This document shows positions 34,936 through 44,039 of a DNA stretch of 64,000 nt, one piece after another. Both the position numbers and the translations under genes were made by a program. Origin of the DNA: Sphingomonas sp. NFR04 (lineage in GTDB: Bacteria > Pseudomonadota > Alphaproteobacteria > Sphingomonadales > Sphingomonadaceae); assembly GCF_900114095.1 (NCBI RefSeq), contig NZ_FORV01000003.1, forward strand, positions 310,001-374,000, written 5' to 3'. The notes under the pieces were generated by a model. The model was not told where the DNA came from. It made no database searches and saw only the letters and a list, made by a program, of their open reading frames with translations. Position 1 is the stretch's first letter. Every line of letters starts with the position of its first letter.

Positions 34936-34973
34936 TCATTACAGATTCGCAGAAGAAGAATGAATCGGGGAGG

Positions 34974-35051
34974 ATGTTGTGCCGCTATTTGTGCGGGTGC
35001 GAAGGCTTGTGCCTATTCTCCGAGGAAATGTCGCGTTGCACTGCGGTGTAG
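34974..35051 (+). CDS. Possible 25-residue cysteine-rich leader peptide
   Basis: A short frame MLCRYLCGCEGLCLFSEEM... ending CTAV, with six cysteines in 25 residues, preceded directly by GGGGAGG. It lies in the 5' leader of the TonB receptor mRNA, about 50 bases before that gene's start. It might be a regulatory leader peptide or chance. There is no homology I recognise. Confidence 0.2.
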   Translation: MLCRYLCGCEGLCLFSEEMSRCTAV

Positions 35052-35102
35052 CGCGTGCGGGTCTGTATCGATCCCAACAATAAACACGGAGGGGGTATGC
35101 AC

Positions 35103-38018
35103 ATGCCGAAGATCGTCGGAATGGGTTCATCGCAGCGGCGCGCTCGTCTTGCGCGCCATGTACTGGCGGGGGCCACGAGCATGATGGCGCTGAGCCTGGT
35201 CGCACCGGCACAGGCGCAGACGACGGCGCCGTCGACGAGCCAGGCGCAGGACGAAGAGATCATCGTCACCGGTATTCGCGGTTCGCTGCAGCGCAATCTG
35301 GACGCGAAACGGAATGCCTCGGGCGTGATCGAACAGATCTCGTCGGAGGATATCGGCAAGTTCCCCGATTCGAACGTCGCGGCCTCGCTGCAGCGCCTGC
35401 CCGGCATCTCGATTCAGCGTGACGGGCCGCGTGGCGAACCCAATGGCGTCACCGTGCGCGGCTTCGGCGGCGACTTCAACGAGACGCTGGTCGACGGCCG
35501 GCGCCTCTCGACCGCGACCGGCGGCCGCTCGATCGACTTCTCGACCGTGGGCTCGGACTTTGTCGGCGGCCTGACCGTGCTCAAGACGCCCGACGTGTCG
35601 CTGTCGTCGAGCTCGATCGGCGCGACGATCAACGTGTCCTATCCCAAGCCGTTCGACCGGCCCGGCTTCCACCTCGCGGTATCGGCCTCGGGCTCGATCC
35701 AGGACGATGCGGGCAAGGTGGTGCCGACCGGCGGCGTGCTGATCAGCAAGACCTTCGCCGACGACACCTTCGGCATCCTCGCCAACGCGATCTACACGCG
35801 CCACGATACCCAGACCAACAACGTGTTCGTCCATGGCTGGCCGGGCGGCCGCTATGCGCCGTGCCAGCTCGCCGGCAGCACCGCGACGAGCTGCAGCCCG
35901 ACCAGCGATCCCAAGGCCGCGGCCTATGCGCAGGAAAGCAACCGCCAGACCGTGGTCGGCTGGTTCGAGCAGCAGTTCGGCGCCACCCAGAACTATACCC
36001 GCGACGAGCGCATCGACGGGCGGATCGCGCTGCAATGGAAGCCGGCCGACGGCGTGCTGGTGACGCTGGACGACAATTATTCGGACCAGCGGGTCAACAC
36101 CGATAATTTCGGCTTCGGCATCTGGTTCAACCAGGGCAGCCTGCGCAACGTCAAGCTCGACAAGAACGGCACGACCACCGACTTCACCCAGGCCGGCTCG
36201 CAGACCGACTTCACCGCCGGCACCGACAGCAACCTGCGCCGCACCAACCAGACCGGCCTCAACGTCAAATGGGACGCGACCGAGCATCTGCAGGTCGAGG
36301 CCGATGGCAGCTGGTCGAAGAGCTGGCTGAACCCGGACGGGCGGATCAGCTCCAAGGGCGCGGACGTCGGCTATGGCTTCGGCATCGGGCCGTCGATCGG
36401 CATCGCGGTCAACGGCGACAGCAAGGACGTGATCCCGGTCCTGCACGATTACGGCGTCAACGGCACGGCCAGCCGCTGGGCCGACCTGGCTTCGATCGGC
36501 AGCCACGTCACCGTCAACATCGCCAACAAGAACACCGACGAAATCAAGCAGGCCCGGCTTGGGCTCAAATGGCAGCAGGATGACCTCACGCTGCGCTTCG
36601 GCGGCTCCTATCTCGACGACAAGTTCCGGTTCCGCAGCGCGAACACCTTCGCCAACAATTATTGGCAGGCCTATTCGGGCTATGGCCCGGCGTCGGGGAC
36701 CACGGGCGGCGTCGCGCTGCCGGCGAGCCTGTTCAAGGGCACCGTCAGCACGGCCAACTTCCTGCCGGGCTATACCGGCGCGCTGCCGCCGGTGCTGCTC
36801 GACTTCCGTGCGCAGGACTTCCAGAACTATCTGACCGGCCTGGGCAATCCGCAGACCAAGACCATCCCGGGCTACAACACCGGCTGCTGCACCGGCTTCA
36901 ACGGCCAGTTCGCCGTGGCGGACGATGTCGGCAGCACGCGCGACATCGGCGAGCAGACCTGGGCGCTCTACGTCTCGGCGAACTTCAAGAGCGAAATCGC
37001 CGGCATGCCCTTCTTCTTCAACGCCGGCGTGCGCGAGGAAGTGACCCATGTCTCCTCCACCGGCATCGGCCGCCTGCCGACCTCGATCACGCCGAGCACC
37101 ACCGACCCGACGCTGCTGACGGTCAATTTCGGCAACCAGCAGGCGATCACCACCAAGTCGAACTATTCCTACCTGCTGCCATCCATGGACCTGAAGCTCG
37201 AGCTCACCGATGCGCTGCACCTGCGCCTCGATGCCTCGCGCACGCTGACCCGGCCGACGCTCAACCTGCTGACCCCGGCGCTCAACATCGGTGTCGGCCA
37301 GCGGATCGGCGCGCTGACCGCGGACGGCGGCAACCCCACGCTGCAGCCCTATCTGGCGGACAATTTCGACGCGGCGCTGGAATGGTATTACCAGCGGAAT
37401 TCGTACGCCGCGGTGAACTTCTTCCTGAAGGATGTGCGCAACTTCATCGTCCAGGGCGTGCAGCGCCAGTCGATCAACGGCGTGGTCGATCCGTCGACCG
37501 GCACCGCGGCGCAGTTTGCGGTGTCGCAGCGGGTCAATGGCCCCAAGGCGACGGTGAAGGGCGTCGAGCTGGCCTGGCAGAATACCTTCGGCAACAGCGG
37601 CTTCGGCTTCATCGCCAATGCCACCTTCGTCGAAACCAACCGGCCCTATGACCCGAGCGACATCAGCCAGAGCGGCTTCGCAGTGACCGGCCTCGCCAAT
37701 TCGGCCAACTTCGTCGGCTTCTACGACAAGCACGGCATCGAATTCCGCGCGGCGGCCAACTGGCGCGACAAATATCTGCTCCAGTTCGGCCAGGCGCAGA
37801 ACACCGGCTCGTTCGGTGCCGAGCCGACCTTCGTCAACTCCAGCCTGCAGATCGATCTGAGCGCGAGCTATCAGATCACCGAGGCGATCAACATCTTCGG
37901 CGAAGCGCTCAACATCACCGACGAGGTGCAGAGCACCCATGGCCGCTTCTCGAACCAGCTGCTCGACGTGTTCGCCTATGGCCGGCGCTTCACGGCGGGC
38001 GTGCGCTATCGCTTCTGA
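35103..38018 (+). CDS. Large TonB-dependent receptor (carbohydrate-type)
   Basis: 971 residues. ATG 35103 is set 7 bases after GGAGGGGG; ATG 35097 is too close. A signal peptide ends AQAQ, then the TonB box EEIIVTGIRGSL. The plug has NVAASLQRLPGISIQRD and VTVRGFGGDFNETLVDGRR, followed by a 22-strand-type barrel ending VRYRF. This outer-membrane transporter subtype is found with polysaccharide-utilisation genes in Sphingomonas, Caulobacter and Xanthomonas. A strong terminator follows. The flanking GH51 and GH3 genes suggest arabinoxylan oligosaccharides as ligand, which is inference. Confidence 0.9.
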   Translation: MPKIVGMGSSQRRARLARHVLAGATSMMALSLVAPAQAQTTAPSTSQAQDEEIIVTGIRGSLQRNLDAKRNASGVIEQISSEDIGKFPDSNVAASLQRLPGISIQRDGPRGEPNGVTVRGFGGDFNETLVDGRRLSTATGGRSIDFSTVGSDFVGGLTVLKTPDVSLSSSSIGATINVSYPKPFDRPGFHLAVSASGSIQDDAGKVVPTGGVLISKTFADDTFGILANAIYTRHDTQTNNVFVHGWPGGRYAPCQLAGSTATSCSPTSDPKAAAYAQESNRQTVVGWFEQQFGATQNYTRDERIDGRIALQWKPADGVLVTLDDNYSDQRVNTDNFGFGIWFNQGSLRNVKLDKNGTTTDFTQAGSQTDFTAGTDSNLRRTNQTGLNVKWDATEHLQVEADGSWSKSWLNPDGRISSKGADVGYGFGIGPSIGIAVNGDSKDVIPVLHDYGVNGTASRWADLASIGSHVTVNIANKNTDEIKQARLGLKWQQDDLTLRFGGSYLDDKFRFRSANTFANNYWQAYSGYGPASGTTGGVALPASLFKGTVSTANFLPGYTGALPPVLLDFRAQDFQNYLTGLGNPQTKTIPGYNTGCCTGFNGQFAVADDVGSTRDIGEQTWALYVSANFKSEIAGMPFFFNAGVREEVTHVSSTGIGRLPTSITPSTTDPTLLTVNFGNQQAITTKSNYSYLLPSMDLKLELTDALHLRLDASRTLTRPTLNLLTPALNIGVGQRIGALTADGGNPTLQPYLADNFDAALEWYYQRNSYAAVNFFLKDVRNFIVQGVQRQSINGVVDPSTGTAAQFAVSQRVNGPKATVKGVELAWQNTFGNSGFGFIANATFVETNRPYDPSDISQSGFAVTGLANSANFVGFYDKHGIEFRAAANWRDKYLLQFGQAQNTGSFGAEPTFVNSSLQIDLSASYQITEAINIFGEALNITDEVQSTHGRFSNQLLDVFAYGRRFTAGVRYRF

Positions 38019-38035
38019 AGTCTCTTTCCACGACT

Positions 38036-38071
38036 GGGGATGTCGGTATCGTCCGGCATCCCCTTCTTTTT
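38036..38071 (+). terminator. Intrinsic terminator of the TonB receptor
   Basis: Stem GGGGATGTCGG (38036-38046) with CCGGCATCCCC (38053-38063), one G-T wobble, loop of 6, then TTCTTTTT (38064-38071). It sits 18 bases after the receptor stop. Confidence 0.88.
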
Positions 38072-38087
38072 CCACGGGTCGGCGCGC

Positions 38088-39629
38088 GTGAAACGGGTTC
38101 AGAACATCGTCATTGTCGGCGGCGGCACCGCCGGTTGGCTCACCGCGGGGGTGATCGCCGCACGCCACCAGAGCCGGATGCCCGGCGGCTTCACCGTCAC
38201 CCTGGTCGAATCGCCGGGCACGCCGATCATCGGGGTGGGCGAGGGCACCTGGCCGACGCTCCGGACGACGCTCGCCAAGATCGGCGTCTCCGAGACCGAT
38301 TTCTTCCGCGAATGCGATGCCGCCTTCAAGCAGGGCGCGTTGTTCGCCCGCTGGACCACCGGCGCCGAGGACGACGCCTATTACCACCCGCTGATGCTGC
38401 CCCAGGGCTTTCACCAGCTGAGCCTGGTGCCGCACTGGATCACGGACGCCAAGGGCCGCAGCTTCTGCGACACGGTCACCCCGCAAGGCCGGATCTGCGA
38501 TGCCGGGCTCGCCCCCAAGACCATCGCCACGCCCGAATATGACGGGCAGGCCAACTATGCCTATCACCTAGACGCCGGCAAGTTCGCGCCCTTCCTGACG
38601 CGCCACTGCACCACCAAGCTTGGCGTCCGCCACGTCCTCGCCGATGTCCGCGCGGTCGAGCGGGCCGAGAATGGCGACGTGGCCGCGATCAACACCGAAC
38701 AGGCCGGGCGGATCGAAGGCGATCTGTTCGTCGACTGCACCGGCTTCCGCTCGCTGCTGCTCGGCGAGACGATGGGGGTGAAGTTCAAGGATTGCGGCGA
38801 CGTGCTGTTCTGCGACGCCGCGCTCGCCGCGCAGGTCCCCTATCCGGAAGAGAATGCGCCGATCGCCACCCACACGCTGTCGACGGCGCAGGATGCCGGC
38901 TGGATCTGGGACATCGGCCTGCCGACCCGGCGGGGCACCGGCTATGTCTATTCCACCCGCCACACCAGCGACGACCAGGCCGAGGCCACCTTGCGCGCCT
39001 ATCTGGGCCCGGCCGGCGCAGACGTGCCGGTGCGCCGCATCCCGATCCGCTCCGGCCACCGCGAGATCTTCTGGAAGAACAATGTCGTCGCGGTCGGCCT
39101 CGCCGCCGGGTTCCTCGAGCCGCTCGAAGCCTCGGCGATCGTGCTGATCGAGCTTTCCGCCAAGCTGATCGCCGAGCAGATGCCGGCGGTGCGCGAGGTG
39201 ATGGACGTCGTTGCCAAGCGCTTCAACGCCACCACGCTCTATCGCTGGGGCCGGATCATCGACTTCCTCAAGCTCCATTATGTCCTGACCAAGCGAACGG
39301 ACACGGCCTTCTGGCGCGACAATCTGCTGCCCGAGACCATCCCCGAGCGCCTCCAGGAACTGCTCACCCTGTGGCGCTACCAGCCGCCCTGGTTCCATGA
39401 CGAGTTCGACCGGGTGGAGGAGGTCTTCCCGCCCGCCAGCTACCAATATGTCCTGTACGGCATGGGCTTCCGCAGCGAGGTGGAGCCGCAAGCGCTGAGC
39501 GGCGACCAGCGGCTCGCCGAACGGGCGATGCGCGAGAATGCCGCGCAGACCGAACGGCTCTGCGCCGGGCTGCCGCGCCACCGCGACCTGATCCGCAAGA
39601 TTCACGAACACGGGCTGCAACCGGTCTGA
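38088..39629 (+). CDS. Flavin-dependent tryptophan halogenase homologue
   Basis: 513 residues from GTG 38088 (VKRVQNIVIVGGG). An in-frame ATG at 38040 lies inside the preceding terminator stem, so it is rejected. The FAD motif GGGTAGWL, the likely catalytic Lys in CDAAFKQGALF, and the halogenase signature GWIWDIGLP are present. Family enzymes halogenate indole rings with FADH2, halide and oxygen. Homologues near TonB receptors often have unknown native substrates. No flavin reductase gene is adjacent. The gene is followed by a GH3 enzyme 23 bases on. Confidence 0.88.
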   Translation: MKRVQNIVIVGGGTAGWLTAGVIAARHQSRMPGGFTVTLVESPGTPIIGVGEGTWPTLRTTLAKIGVSETDFFRECDAAFKQGALFARWTTGAEDDAYYHPLMLPQGFHQLSLVPHWITDAKGRSFCDTVTPQGRICDAGLAPKTIATPEYDGQANYAYHLDAGKFAPFLTRHCTTKLGVRHVLADVRAVERAENGDVAAINTEQAGRIEGDLFVDCTGFRSLLLGETMGVKFKDCGDVLFCDAALAAQVPYPEENAPIATHTLSTAQDAGWIWDIGLPTRRGTGYVYSTRHTSDDQAEATLRAYLGPAGADVPVRRIPIRSGHREIFWKNNVVAVGLAAGFLEPLEASAIVLIELSAKLIAEQMPAVREVMDVVAKRFNATTLYRWGRIIDFLKLHYVLTKRTDTAFWRDNLLPETIPERLQELLTLWRYQPPWFHDEFDRVEEVFPPASYQYVLYGMGFRSEVEPQALSGDQRLAERAMRENAAQTERLCAGLPRHRDLIRKIHEHGLQPV

Positions 39630-39652
39630 CGGACCGCAGAGGGGAACACCAC

Positions 39653-42301
39653 ATGAACCGCACCATCCGCGCCGCGCTGCTGGCCGCCGCGCTTATGCCG
39701 CTGCCCGCGCTCGCCCAGACCGCGGCCGATCCGCGCGCCGAGGCCGATGCCACGGCAGCGGCGATCGTCGCGCAGCTCACGCCGGAGGAGAAGTTCGGCC
39801 AGCTGCTCAACGTCGCGCCGGCGATCCCGCGGCTCCAGATCCCGCGCTACAATTGGTGGACCGAATCGCTCCACGGCGCGCTCGGCACGCTGCCGACGAC
39901 CAACTTCCCCGAGCCGGTGGCCCTCGCCGCCAGCTTCGATGCCCCGCTGGTGCACGACGTCGCCGCCGCGATCAGCAGCGAAGTGCAGGGGCTGCACGCA
40001 CTGGCCCGCGAGACCGGGCGGATGGGCCGGATCGGCACCGGGCTCGATACCTGGTCGCCCAACATCAACATCTTCCGCGATCCGCGCTGGGGGCGGGGGC
40101 AGGAGACCTATGGCGAGGATCCGTTCCTCACCGCGAAGATCGGCGTCGCCTTCATCCAGGGCATGCAGGGGCCGAACCCGGACCTGCCCAACGTGATCGC
40201 CACGCCCAAGCATTTCGCCGTCCATAGCGGCCCGGAATCGACGCGGCATGCCGCCAATGTTTTCGTCTCGCGCCACGACCTGGAGGACACCTATCTGCCG
40301 GCATTCCGCGCCGCGATCGTCGAGGGCAAGGCGGGATCGGTGATGTGCGCCTATAACCGCATCGACGGCCAGCCCGCCTGCGCCAGCGACGAACTGCTCA
40401 AGGAGCATCTGCGCGGCGCCTGGGGCTTCAAGGGCTATGTCGTCTCCGATTGCGACGCGGTGAAGGACATCAGCGACAACCATCATTATGCGCCCGACGG
40501 CCCCAGCGCGGTGGCGGCGGCGATCCGCGCGGGGGTCGACAATGAGTGCAACGGCGCGACGCTCACCGATACGGCGGGGCTGGGCGACCGCTATCGCGAT
40601 GCGCTCGCCAAGGGGCTGATCACGCAGGCCGAGATCGACAGCACGCTGGTGCGGCTTTTCTCCGCGCGGCTGCGCAACGGCGACCTGCCGGGGATCCGCA
40701 CCAGCACCGGCAAGCCGGGCGACGTCGGCGCACCGGCGCACCGCGCGCTGGCGCTGGATGCGGCCGAGAAGAGCCTGGTGCTGCTCAAGAATGACGGGCT
40801 GTTGCCCCTGAAGCGCGGCAGCCGCATCGCCGTGATCGGCCCGCTGGGCGACGCGACGCGGGTGCTGCGCGGCAACTATTCCTCGTCGCTTTCGGGCCAG
40901 CCGATCTCGGTGGTGGAGGGCCTGCGCCGCGCCTTCCCGCGCGCGAACGTGTCCTACGCGCCCTTCGGCGCCTCGGTGACCGATGGCGACCGCGTCCCCG
41001 GTTCGGCACTGCGCACGCCCAGCGGCAAGCCGGGCCTGCTCGCGCGCTACTTCAATCCGGTGACGCCCGCGCCCGCCGAATTCGCGCCCGGCACGTTCCG
41101 CGACGCGGTCGCCAAGATGCAGTTCGCCGACACGCCGGTGGTGACCCGGGTCGAGGCCGATGTCTCGGCGCGCAGCCTCGATTTGCCGACCGTCTCCGAA
41201 CATCACCGCACGATCTGGACGGGCTTCCTGGTGCCGCCCGAGACCGGCACCTATCGGCTGGGCCTGACCGGTTTCGGCGGCGCGATGCTGCTGGACGGCA
41301 AGCCGTTCGTCGACCTCACCAAGTCCGGCTGGGGCGGCCTGCCGACGATGCGCGAGGTGCAGCTGGTCAAGGGCAAGCGCTACCCGATCGAGGTGCGCAC
41401 CGAAGAACATGTGCTTTCGGGCATCGATCTCGTGTGGAAGCGGATCAGCGCCGATCCGGTGGCCGCGATGAAGGCCGCCGCTGCCAAGGCGGACGTGCTG
41501 GTTGCGGTGGTGGGCATCACCTCGGACCTTGAGGCCGAGGAGTCGCCGGTGCAGATCCCAGGCTTCAAGGGCGGCGACAAGACCAGCCTCGACCTGCTGC
41601 CCGACCAGCAGGCGCTGCTCGACGCCGCCAGGGCGACCGGCAAGCCGCTGGTCGTGGTGGCGATGAACGGCAGCCCGATCAACCTGAGCTGGGCAAAGGA
41701 CAACGCCGCCGCGATCCTGGAGGCCTGGTATCCGGGCGAGGTGGGCGGCACCGCGATCGCTAACGTCCTCTCGGGCAAGACCAGCCCCTCGGGCCGCCTG
41801 CCGCTGACCTTCTATCGTAGCGTCGAGGACCTGCCGCCCTTCGGCGACTACAGCATGCAGGGGCGGACCTATCGCTACTTCACCGGCACGCCGGTCTATC
41901 CGTTCGGCCATGGCCTCAGCTACACCAGCTTCGCCTATGGCGCGCCGGTGGTGGAGAAGGCCGAGGGCGGGGCGGGGCTGACCGTCACCGCCGAGCTACG
42001 CAACACCGGCGCGAGGGCGGGCGACGAGGTGGCGCAGCTCTACCTCAACTTCCCCGAGGATCCCGGCGCGCCCAAGGTGGCGCTGCGCGGCTTCCAGCGG
42101 GTGTCGCTGAAGCCTGGGGAGGCGCGGAAGGTCACCTTCACCCTCTCGCCGCGCGACCTCAGTACGGTGACGGTGGACGGGCAGCACCGGGTGCTCGCGG
42201 GCACCTATCGCGCCACGGTCGGCGGCGGGCAGCCGGACACGGGCGCGGCGGGGGCTTCGATGCAGTTCAAGATCGAGAAGCCGATCGACCTGCCGAATTG
42301 A
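39653..42301 (+). CDS. GH3 beta-xylosidase/beta-glucosidase with PA14 domain
   Basis: 882 residues, signal peptide ending ALAQ. The GH3 N-terminal barrel shows RYNWWTESLHGALG and RDPRWGRGQETYGEDP, then KHFAVHSGPE and nucleophile Asp in YVVSDCDAV. The WWTESLHG motif is shared with plant-type beta-xylosidases. A PA14-like insert (about 455-600, GLLARYFNP to VLSGIDLVWKR) interrupts the C-terminal sandwich, which ends in a fibronectin type III-like domain. It probably releases xylose from xylo-oligosaccharides in the periplasm. It shares the halogenase transcript. Confidence 0.9.
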   Translation: MNRTIRAALLAAALMPLPALAQTAADPRAEADATAAAIVAQLTPEEKFGQLLNVAPAIPRLQIPRYNWWTESLHGALGTLPTTNFPEPVALAASFDAPLVHDVAAAISSEVQGLHALARETGRMGRIGTGLDTWSPNINIFRDPRWGRGQETYGEDPFLTAKIGVAFIQGMQGPNPDLPNVIATPKHFAVHSGPESTRHAANVFVSRHDLEDTYLPAFRAAIVEGKAGSVMCAYNRIDGQPACASDELLKEHLRGAWGFKGYVVSDCDAVKDISDNHHYAPDGPSAVAAAIRAGVDNECNGATLTDTAGLGDRYRDALAKGLITQAEIDSTLVRLFSARLRNGDLPGIRTSTGKPGDVGAPAHRALALDAAEKSLVLLKNDGLLPLKRGSRIAVIGPLGDATRVLRGNYSSSLSGQPISVVEGLRRAFPRANVSYAPFGASVTDGDRVPGSALRTPSGKPGLLARYFNPVTPAPAEFAPGTFRDAVAKMQFADTPVVTRVEADVSARSLDLPTVSEHHRTIWTGFLVPPETGTYRLGLTGFGGAMLLDGKPFVDLTKSGWGGLPTMREVQLVKGKRYPIEVRTEEHVLSGIDLVWKRISADPVAAMKAAAAKADVLVAVVGITSDLEAEESPVQIPGFKGGDKTSLDLLPDQQALLDAARATGKPLVVVAMNGSPINLSWAKDNAAAILEAWYPGEVGGTAIANVLSGKTSPSGRLPLTFYRSVEDLPPFGDYSMQGRTYRYFTGTPVYPFGHGLSYTSFAYGAPVVEKAEGGAGLTVTAELRNTGARAGDEVAQLYLNFPEDPGAPKVALRGFQRVSLKPGEARKVTFTLSPRDLSTVTVDGQHRVLAGTYRATVGGGQPDTGAAGASMQFKIEKPIDLPN

Positions 42302-42346
42302 GCGGGTGGGTGCGTGGTGTCGGACGGCCACCGCCCACTATCCTTC

Positions 42347-42441
42347 GTCATTCCCGCAAAGGCGGGAATCCATTCGCCGTGCCGCCGGGGGAAAGAACCT
42401 CGGCTTCAGCGCCAATGGATCCCCGCCTTCGCGGGGATGAC
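42347..42441. repeat. REP-like inverted repeat (copy 3)
   Basis: 28-base arms at 42347-42374 and 42414-42441. The spacer is about 39 bases and is clearly homologous to that of copy 1 (42-135). It lies between the GH3 gene and the DUF808 gene, in the 224-base gap that holds nothing else recognised. Confidence 0.8.
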
Positions 42442-42525
42442 GGCGGGCTTTCGGGATCCGCCAGTCCCCTGCGTGCATTTCCGCTTCATCTCGGCTAGCC
42501 CGGGACAAACCATGAGGGGGATTTG

Positions 42526-43464
42526 ATGGCGGGTGGCCTGGTCGCATTGCTGGACGATATCGCGGCACTGGCGAAACTGGCGGCGGCGTCGCTCGATGAT
42601 GTGGGCGCCGCAGCCGGCCGCGCCGGGGCGAAGGCTGCCGGCGTGGTGATCGACGATACCGCGGTCACGCCGCGCTATGTCGTGGGGCTCACCCCCGATC
42701 GCGAGCTGCCGATCATCGGCAAGATCGCACTGGGTTCAATCGCCAACAAGCTGGTCGTGATCCTGCCGCTGGCGCTGCTGCTCAGCGCCTTCGCGCCCTG
42801 GGCGCTGACCCCGATCCTGATGCTGGGCGGCACCTATCTCTCGTTCGAGGCGGCGGAGAAGATCCTCGAGGCGCTGACCGGCACGCACGACGCCGACGCC
42901 GTCGCCGAGATCACCGACGCCAAGGCACTGGAGAAGCGCCAGGTGATCGGCGCGATCCGCACCGATCTGATCCTCTCGGCCGAGATCATGGTGATTGCGC
43001 TGGCGCAGCTGCCCGCCGACATGTCCTTCGTGACGCGGGCGGGCGCGCTGGTGCTGGTGGCGTTCGCGATCACCATCGGGGTGTATGGCGTCGTCGCGCT
43101 GATCGTGAAGATGGACGATATCGGCCTGCACCTCAGCCGGGGCGGGGGGAGCGGCGGCGTCGCCGTGTTCGGGCGTGGGCTGGTCAATGCGATGCCGGTG
43201 CTGCTTACCGCGCTGTCGCATATCGGGGTTGGCGCGATGGCCTGGGTCGGCGGCGGCATCCTGCTCCACGGGCTTGAGGAATTCGGCGTAGGCGCGATCC
43301 CGCATGCGCTGCACCACTGGTCCGAGGTGGCCGGTGCCGCGACGGGCGCGCTGGGCGGCGTGGTCGCATGGCTGGTCTATGCGCTGGGCTCGGCGGTGGC
43401 GGGGCTGATCGTCGGCGCGGTCGTCGCCGGCTTGCTCCACCTCATCCCGCGCAAGGGGCACTGA
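42526..43464 (+). CDS. DUF808/YedI-family membrane protein
   Basis: 312 residues, ATG 42526 after GAGGGGG. The N-terminus GGLVALLDDIAALAKLAAASLDDV and YVVGLTPDRELPII are the DUF808 (YedI) hallmark, followed by about eight hydrophobic segments. Homologues are inner-membrane proteins of unknown function. It lies just outside the carbohydrate island and before the aldehyde oxidoreductase operon. A 7-bp hairpin (43484-43501) without a T-run follows. Confidence 0.88.
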   Translation: MAGGLVALLDDIAALAKLAAASLDDVGAAAGRAGAKAAGVVIDDTAVTPRYVVGLTPDRELPIIGKIALGSIANKLVVILPLALLLSAFAPWALTPILMLGGTYLSFEAAEKILEALTGTHDADAVAEITDAKALEKRQVIGAIRTDLILSAEIMVIALAQLPADMSFVTRAGALVLVAFAITIGVYGVVALIVKMDDIGLHLSRGGGSGGVAVFGRGLVNAMPVLLTALSHIGVGAMAWVGGGILLHGLEEFGVGAIPHALHHWSEVAGAATGALGGVVAWLVYALGSAVAGLIVGAVVAGLLHLIPRKGH

Positions 43465-43538
43465 GCGACTCTTGTTAACCTAAGTCGGGACCGATCCCGA
43501 CGCCTGCGCGTTCGCCCCCCTGACAAGGGAGGCCGCGC

Positions 43539-44039
43539 ATGCCCATTACCATCAACGGCGTCGATCACGCGCTCGACGTCGATCCCCGCACCAGTCTGCT
43601 CGATTTCCTCCGCCGCGACGCGGGCCTTACCGGCACCAAGAAGGGGTGCGATCACGGCCAGTGCGGCGCCTGCACGGTGCTGCTCAACGGGCAGCGGATC
43701 AACAGCTGCCTCACCCTCGCGGTGATGCACGACGGCGACAGCGTAACCACGATCGAGGGCCTCGGCACACCCGACGCGCCGCACCCGCTGCAGGCGGCGT
43801 TCGTGCGCCACGACGGCTATCAGTGCGGCTATTGCACGCCCGGCCAGATCTGCTCGGCCAAGGCAATGCTCGACGAGATCGCGGCGGGCTGGACCAGCTA
43901 TGTCAGCGACGATGTCGCGGGCGCGCCGAAGCTCAGCGAGGAAGAAATCCGCGAGCGGATGAGCGGGAATGTCTGCCGCTGCGGGGCCTATTCGAACATC
44001 GTCGCGGCGATTTCGGAAGTGGCGGAGGCGCAGGCATGA
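43539..44039 (+). CDS. paoA: Aldehyde oxidoreductase iron-sulfur subunit (PaoA type)
   Basis: 166 residues. There are two [2Fe-2S] sites: plant-ferredoxin-type GCDHGQCGACTVLLNG and the helical CGYCTPGQICS with CRCGAYSN. The YagT-type insertion WTSYVSDDVAGAPKLSEEEIRER is present. No twin-arginine signal is visible, unlike the E. coli periplasmic PaoA, so this enzyme may be cytosolic. Electrons flow from molybdenum through these clusters to FAD. It overlaps paoB by 4 bases. Confidence 0.9.
   Translation: MPITINGVDHALDVDPRTSLLDFLRRDAGLTGTKKGCDHGQCGACTVLLNGQRINSCLTLAVMHDGDSVTTIEGLGTPDAPHPLQAAFVRHDGYQCGYCTPGQICSAKAMLDEIAAGWTSYVSDDVAGAPKLSEEEIRERMSGNVCRCGAYSNIVAAISEVAEAQA

Noticed and set aside
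35127..38567. Minus-strand frame of 1146 codons opposite the TonB receptor
   Set aside because: It mirrors the receptor codon pattern, crosses a strong terminator and has no recognisable domain.
43484..43501. Hairpin GTCGGGA/TCCCGAC after the DUF808 gene as a terminator
   Set aside because: Stem is good but there is no U-run on either strand; it may be chance or a Rho-dependent end.
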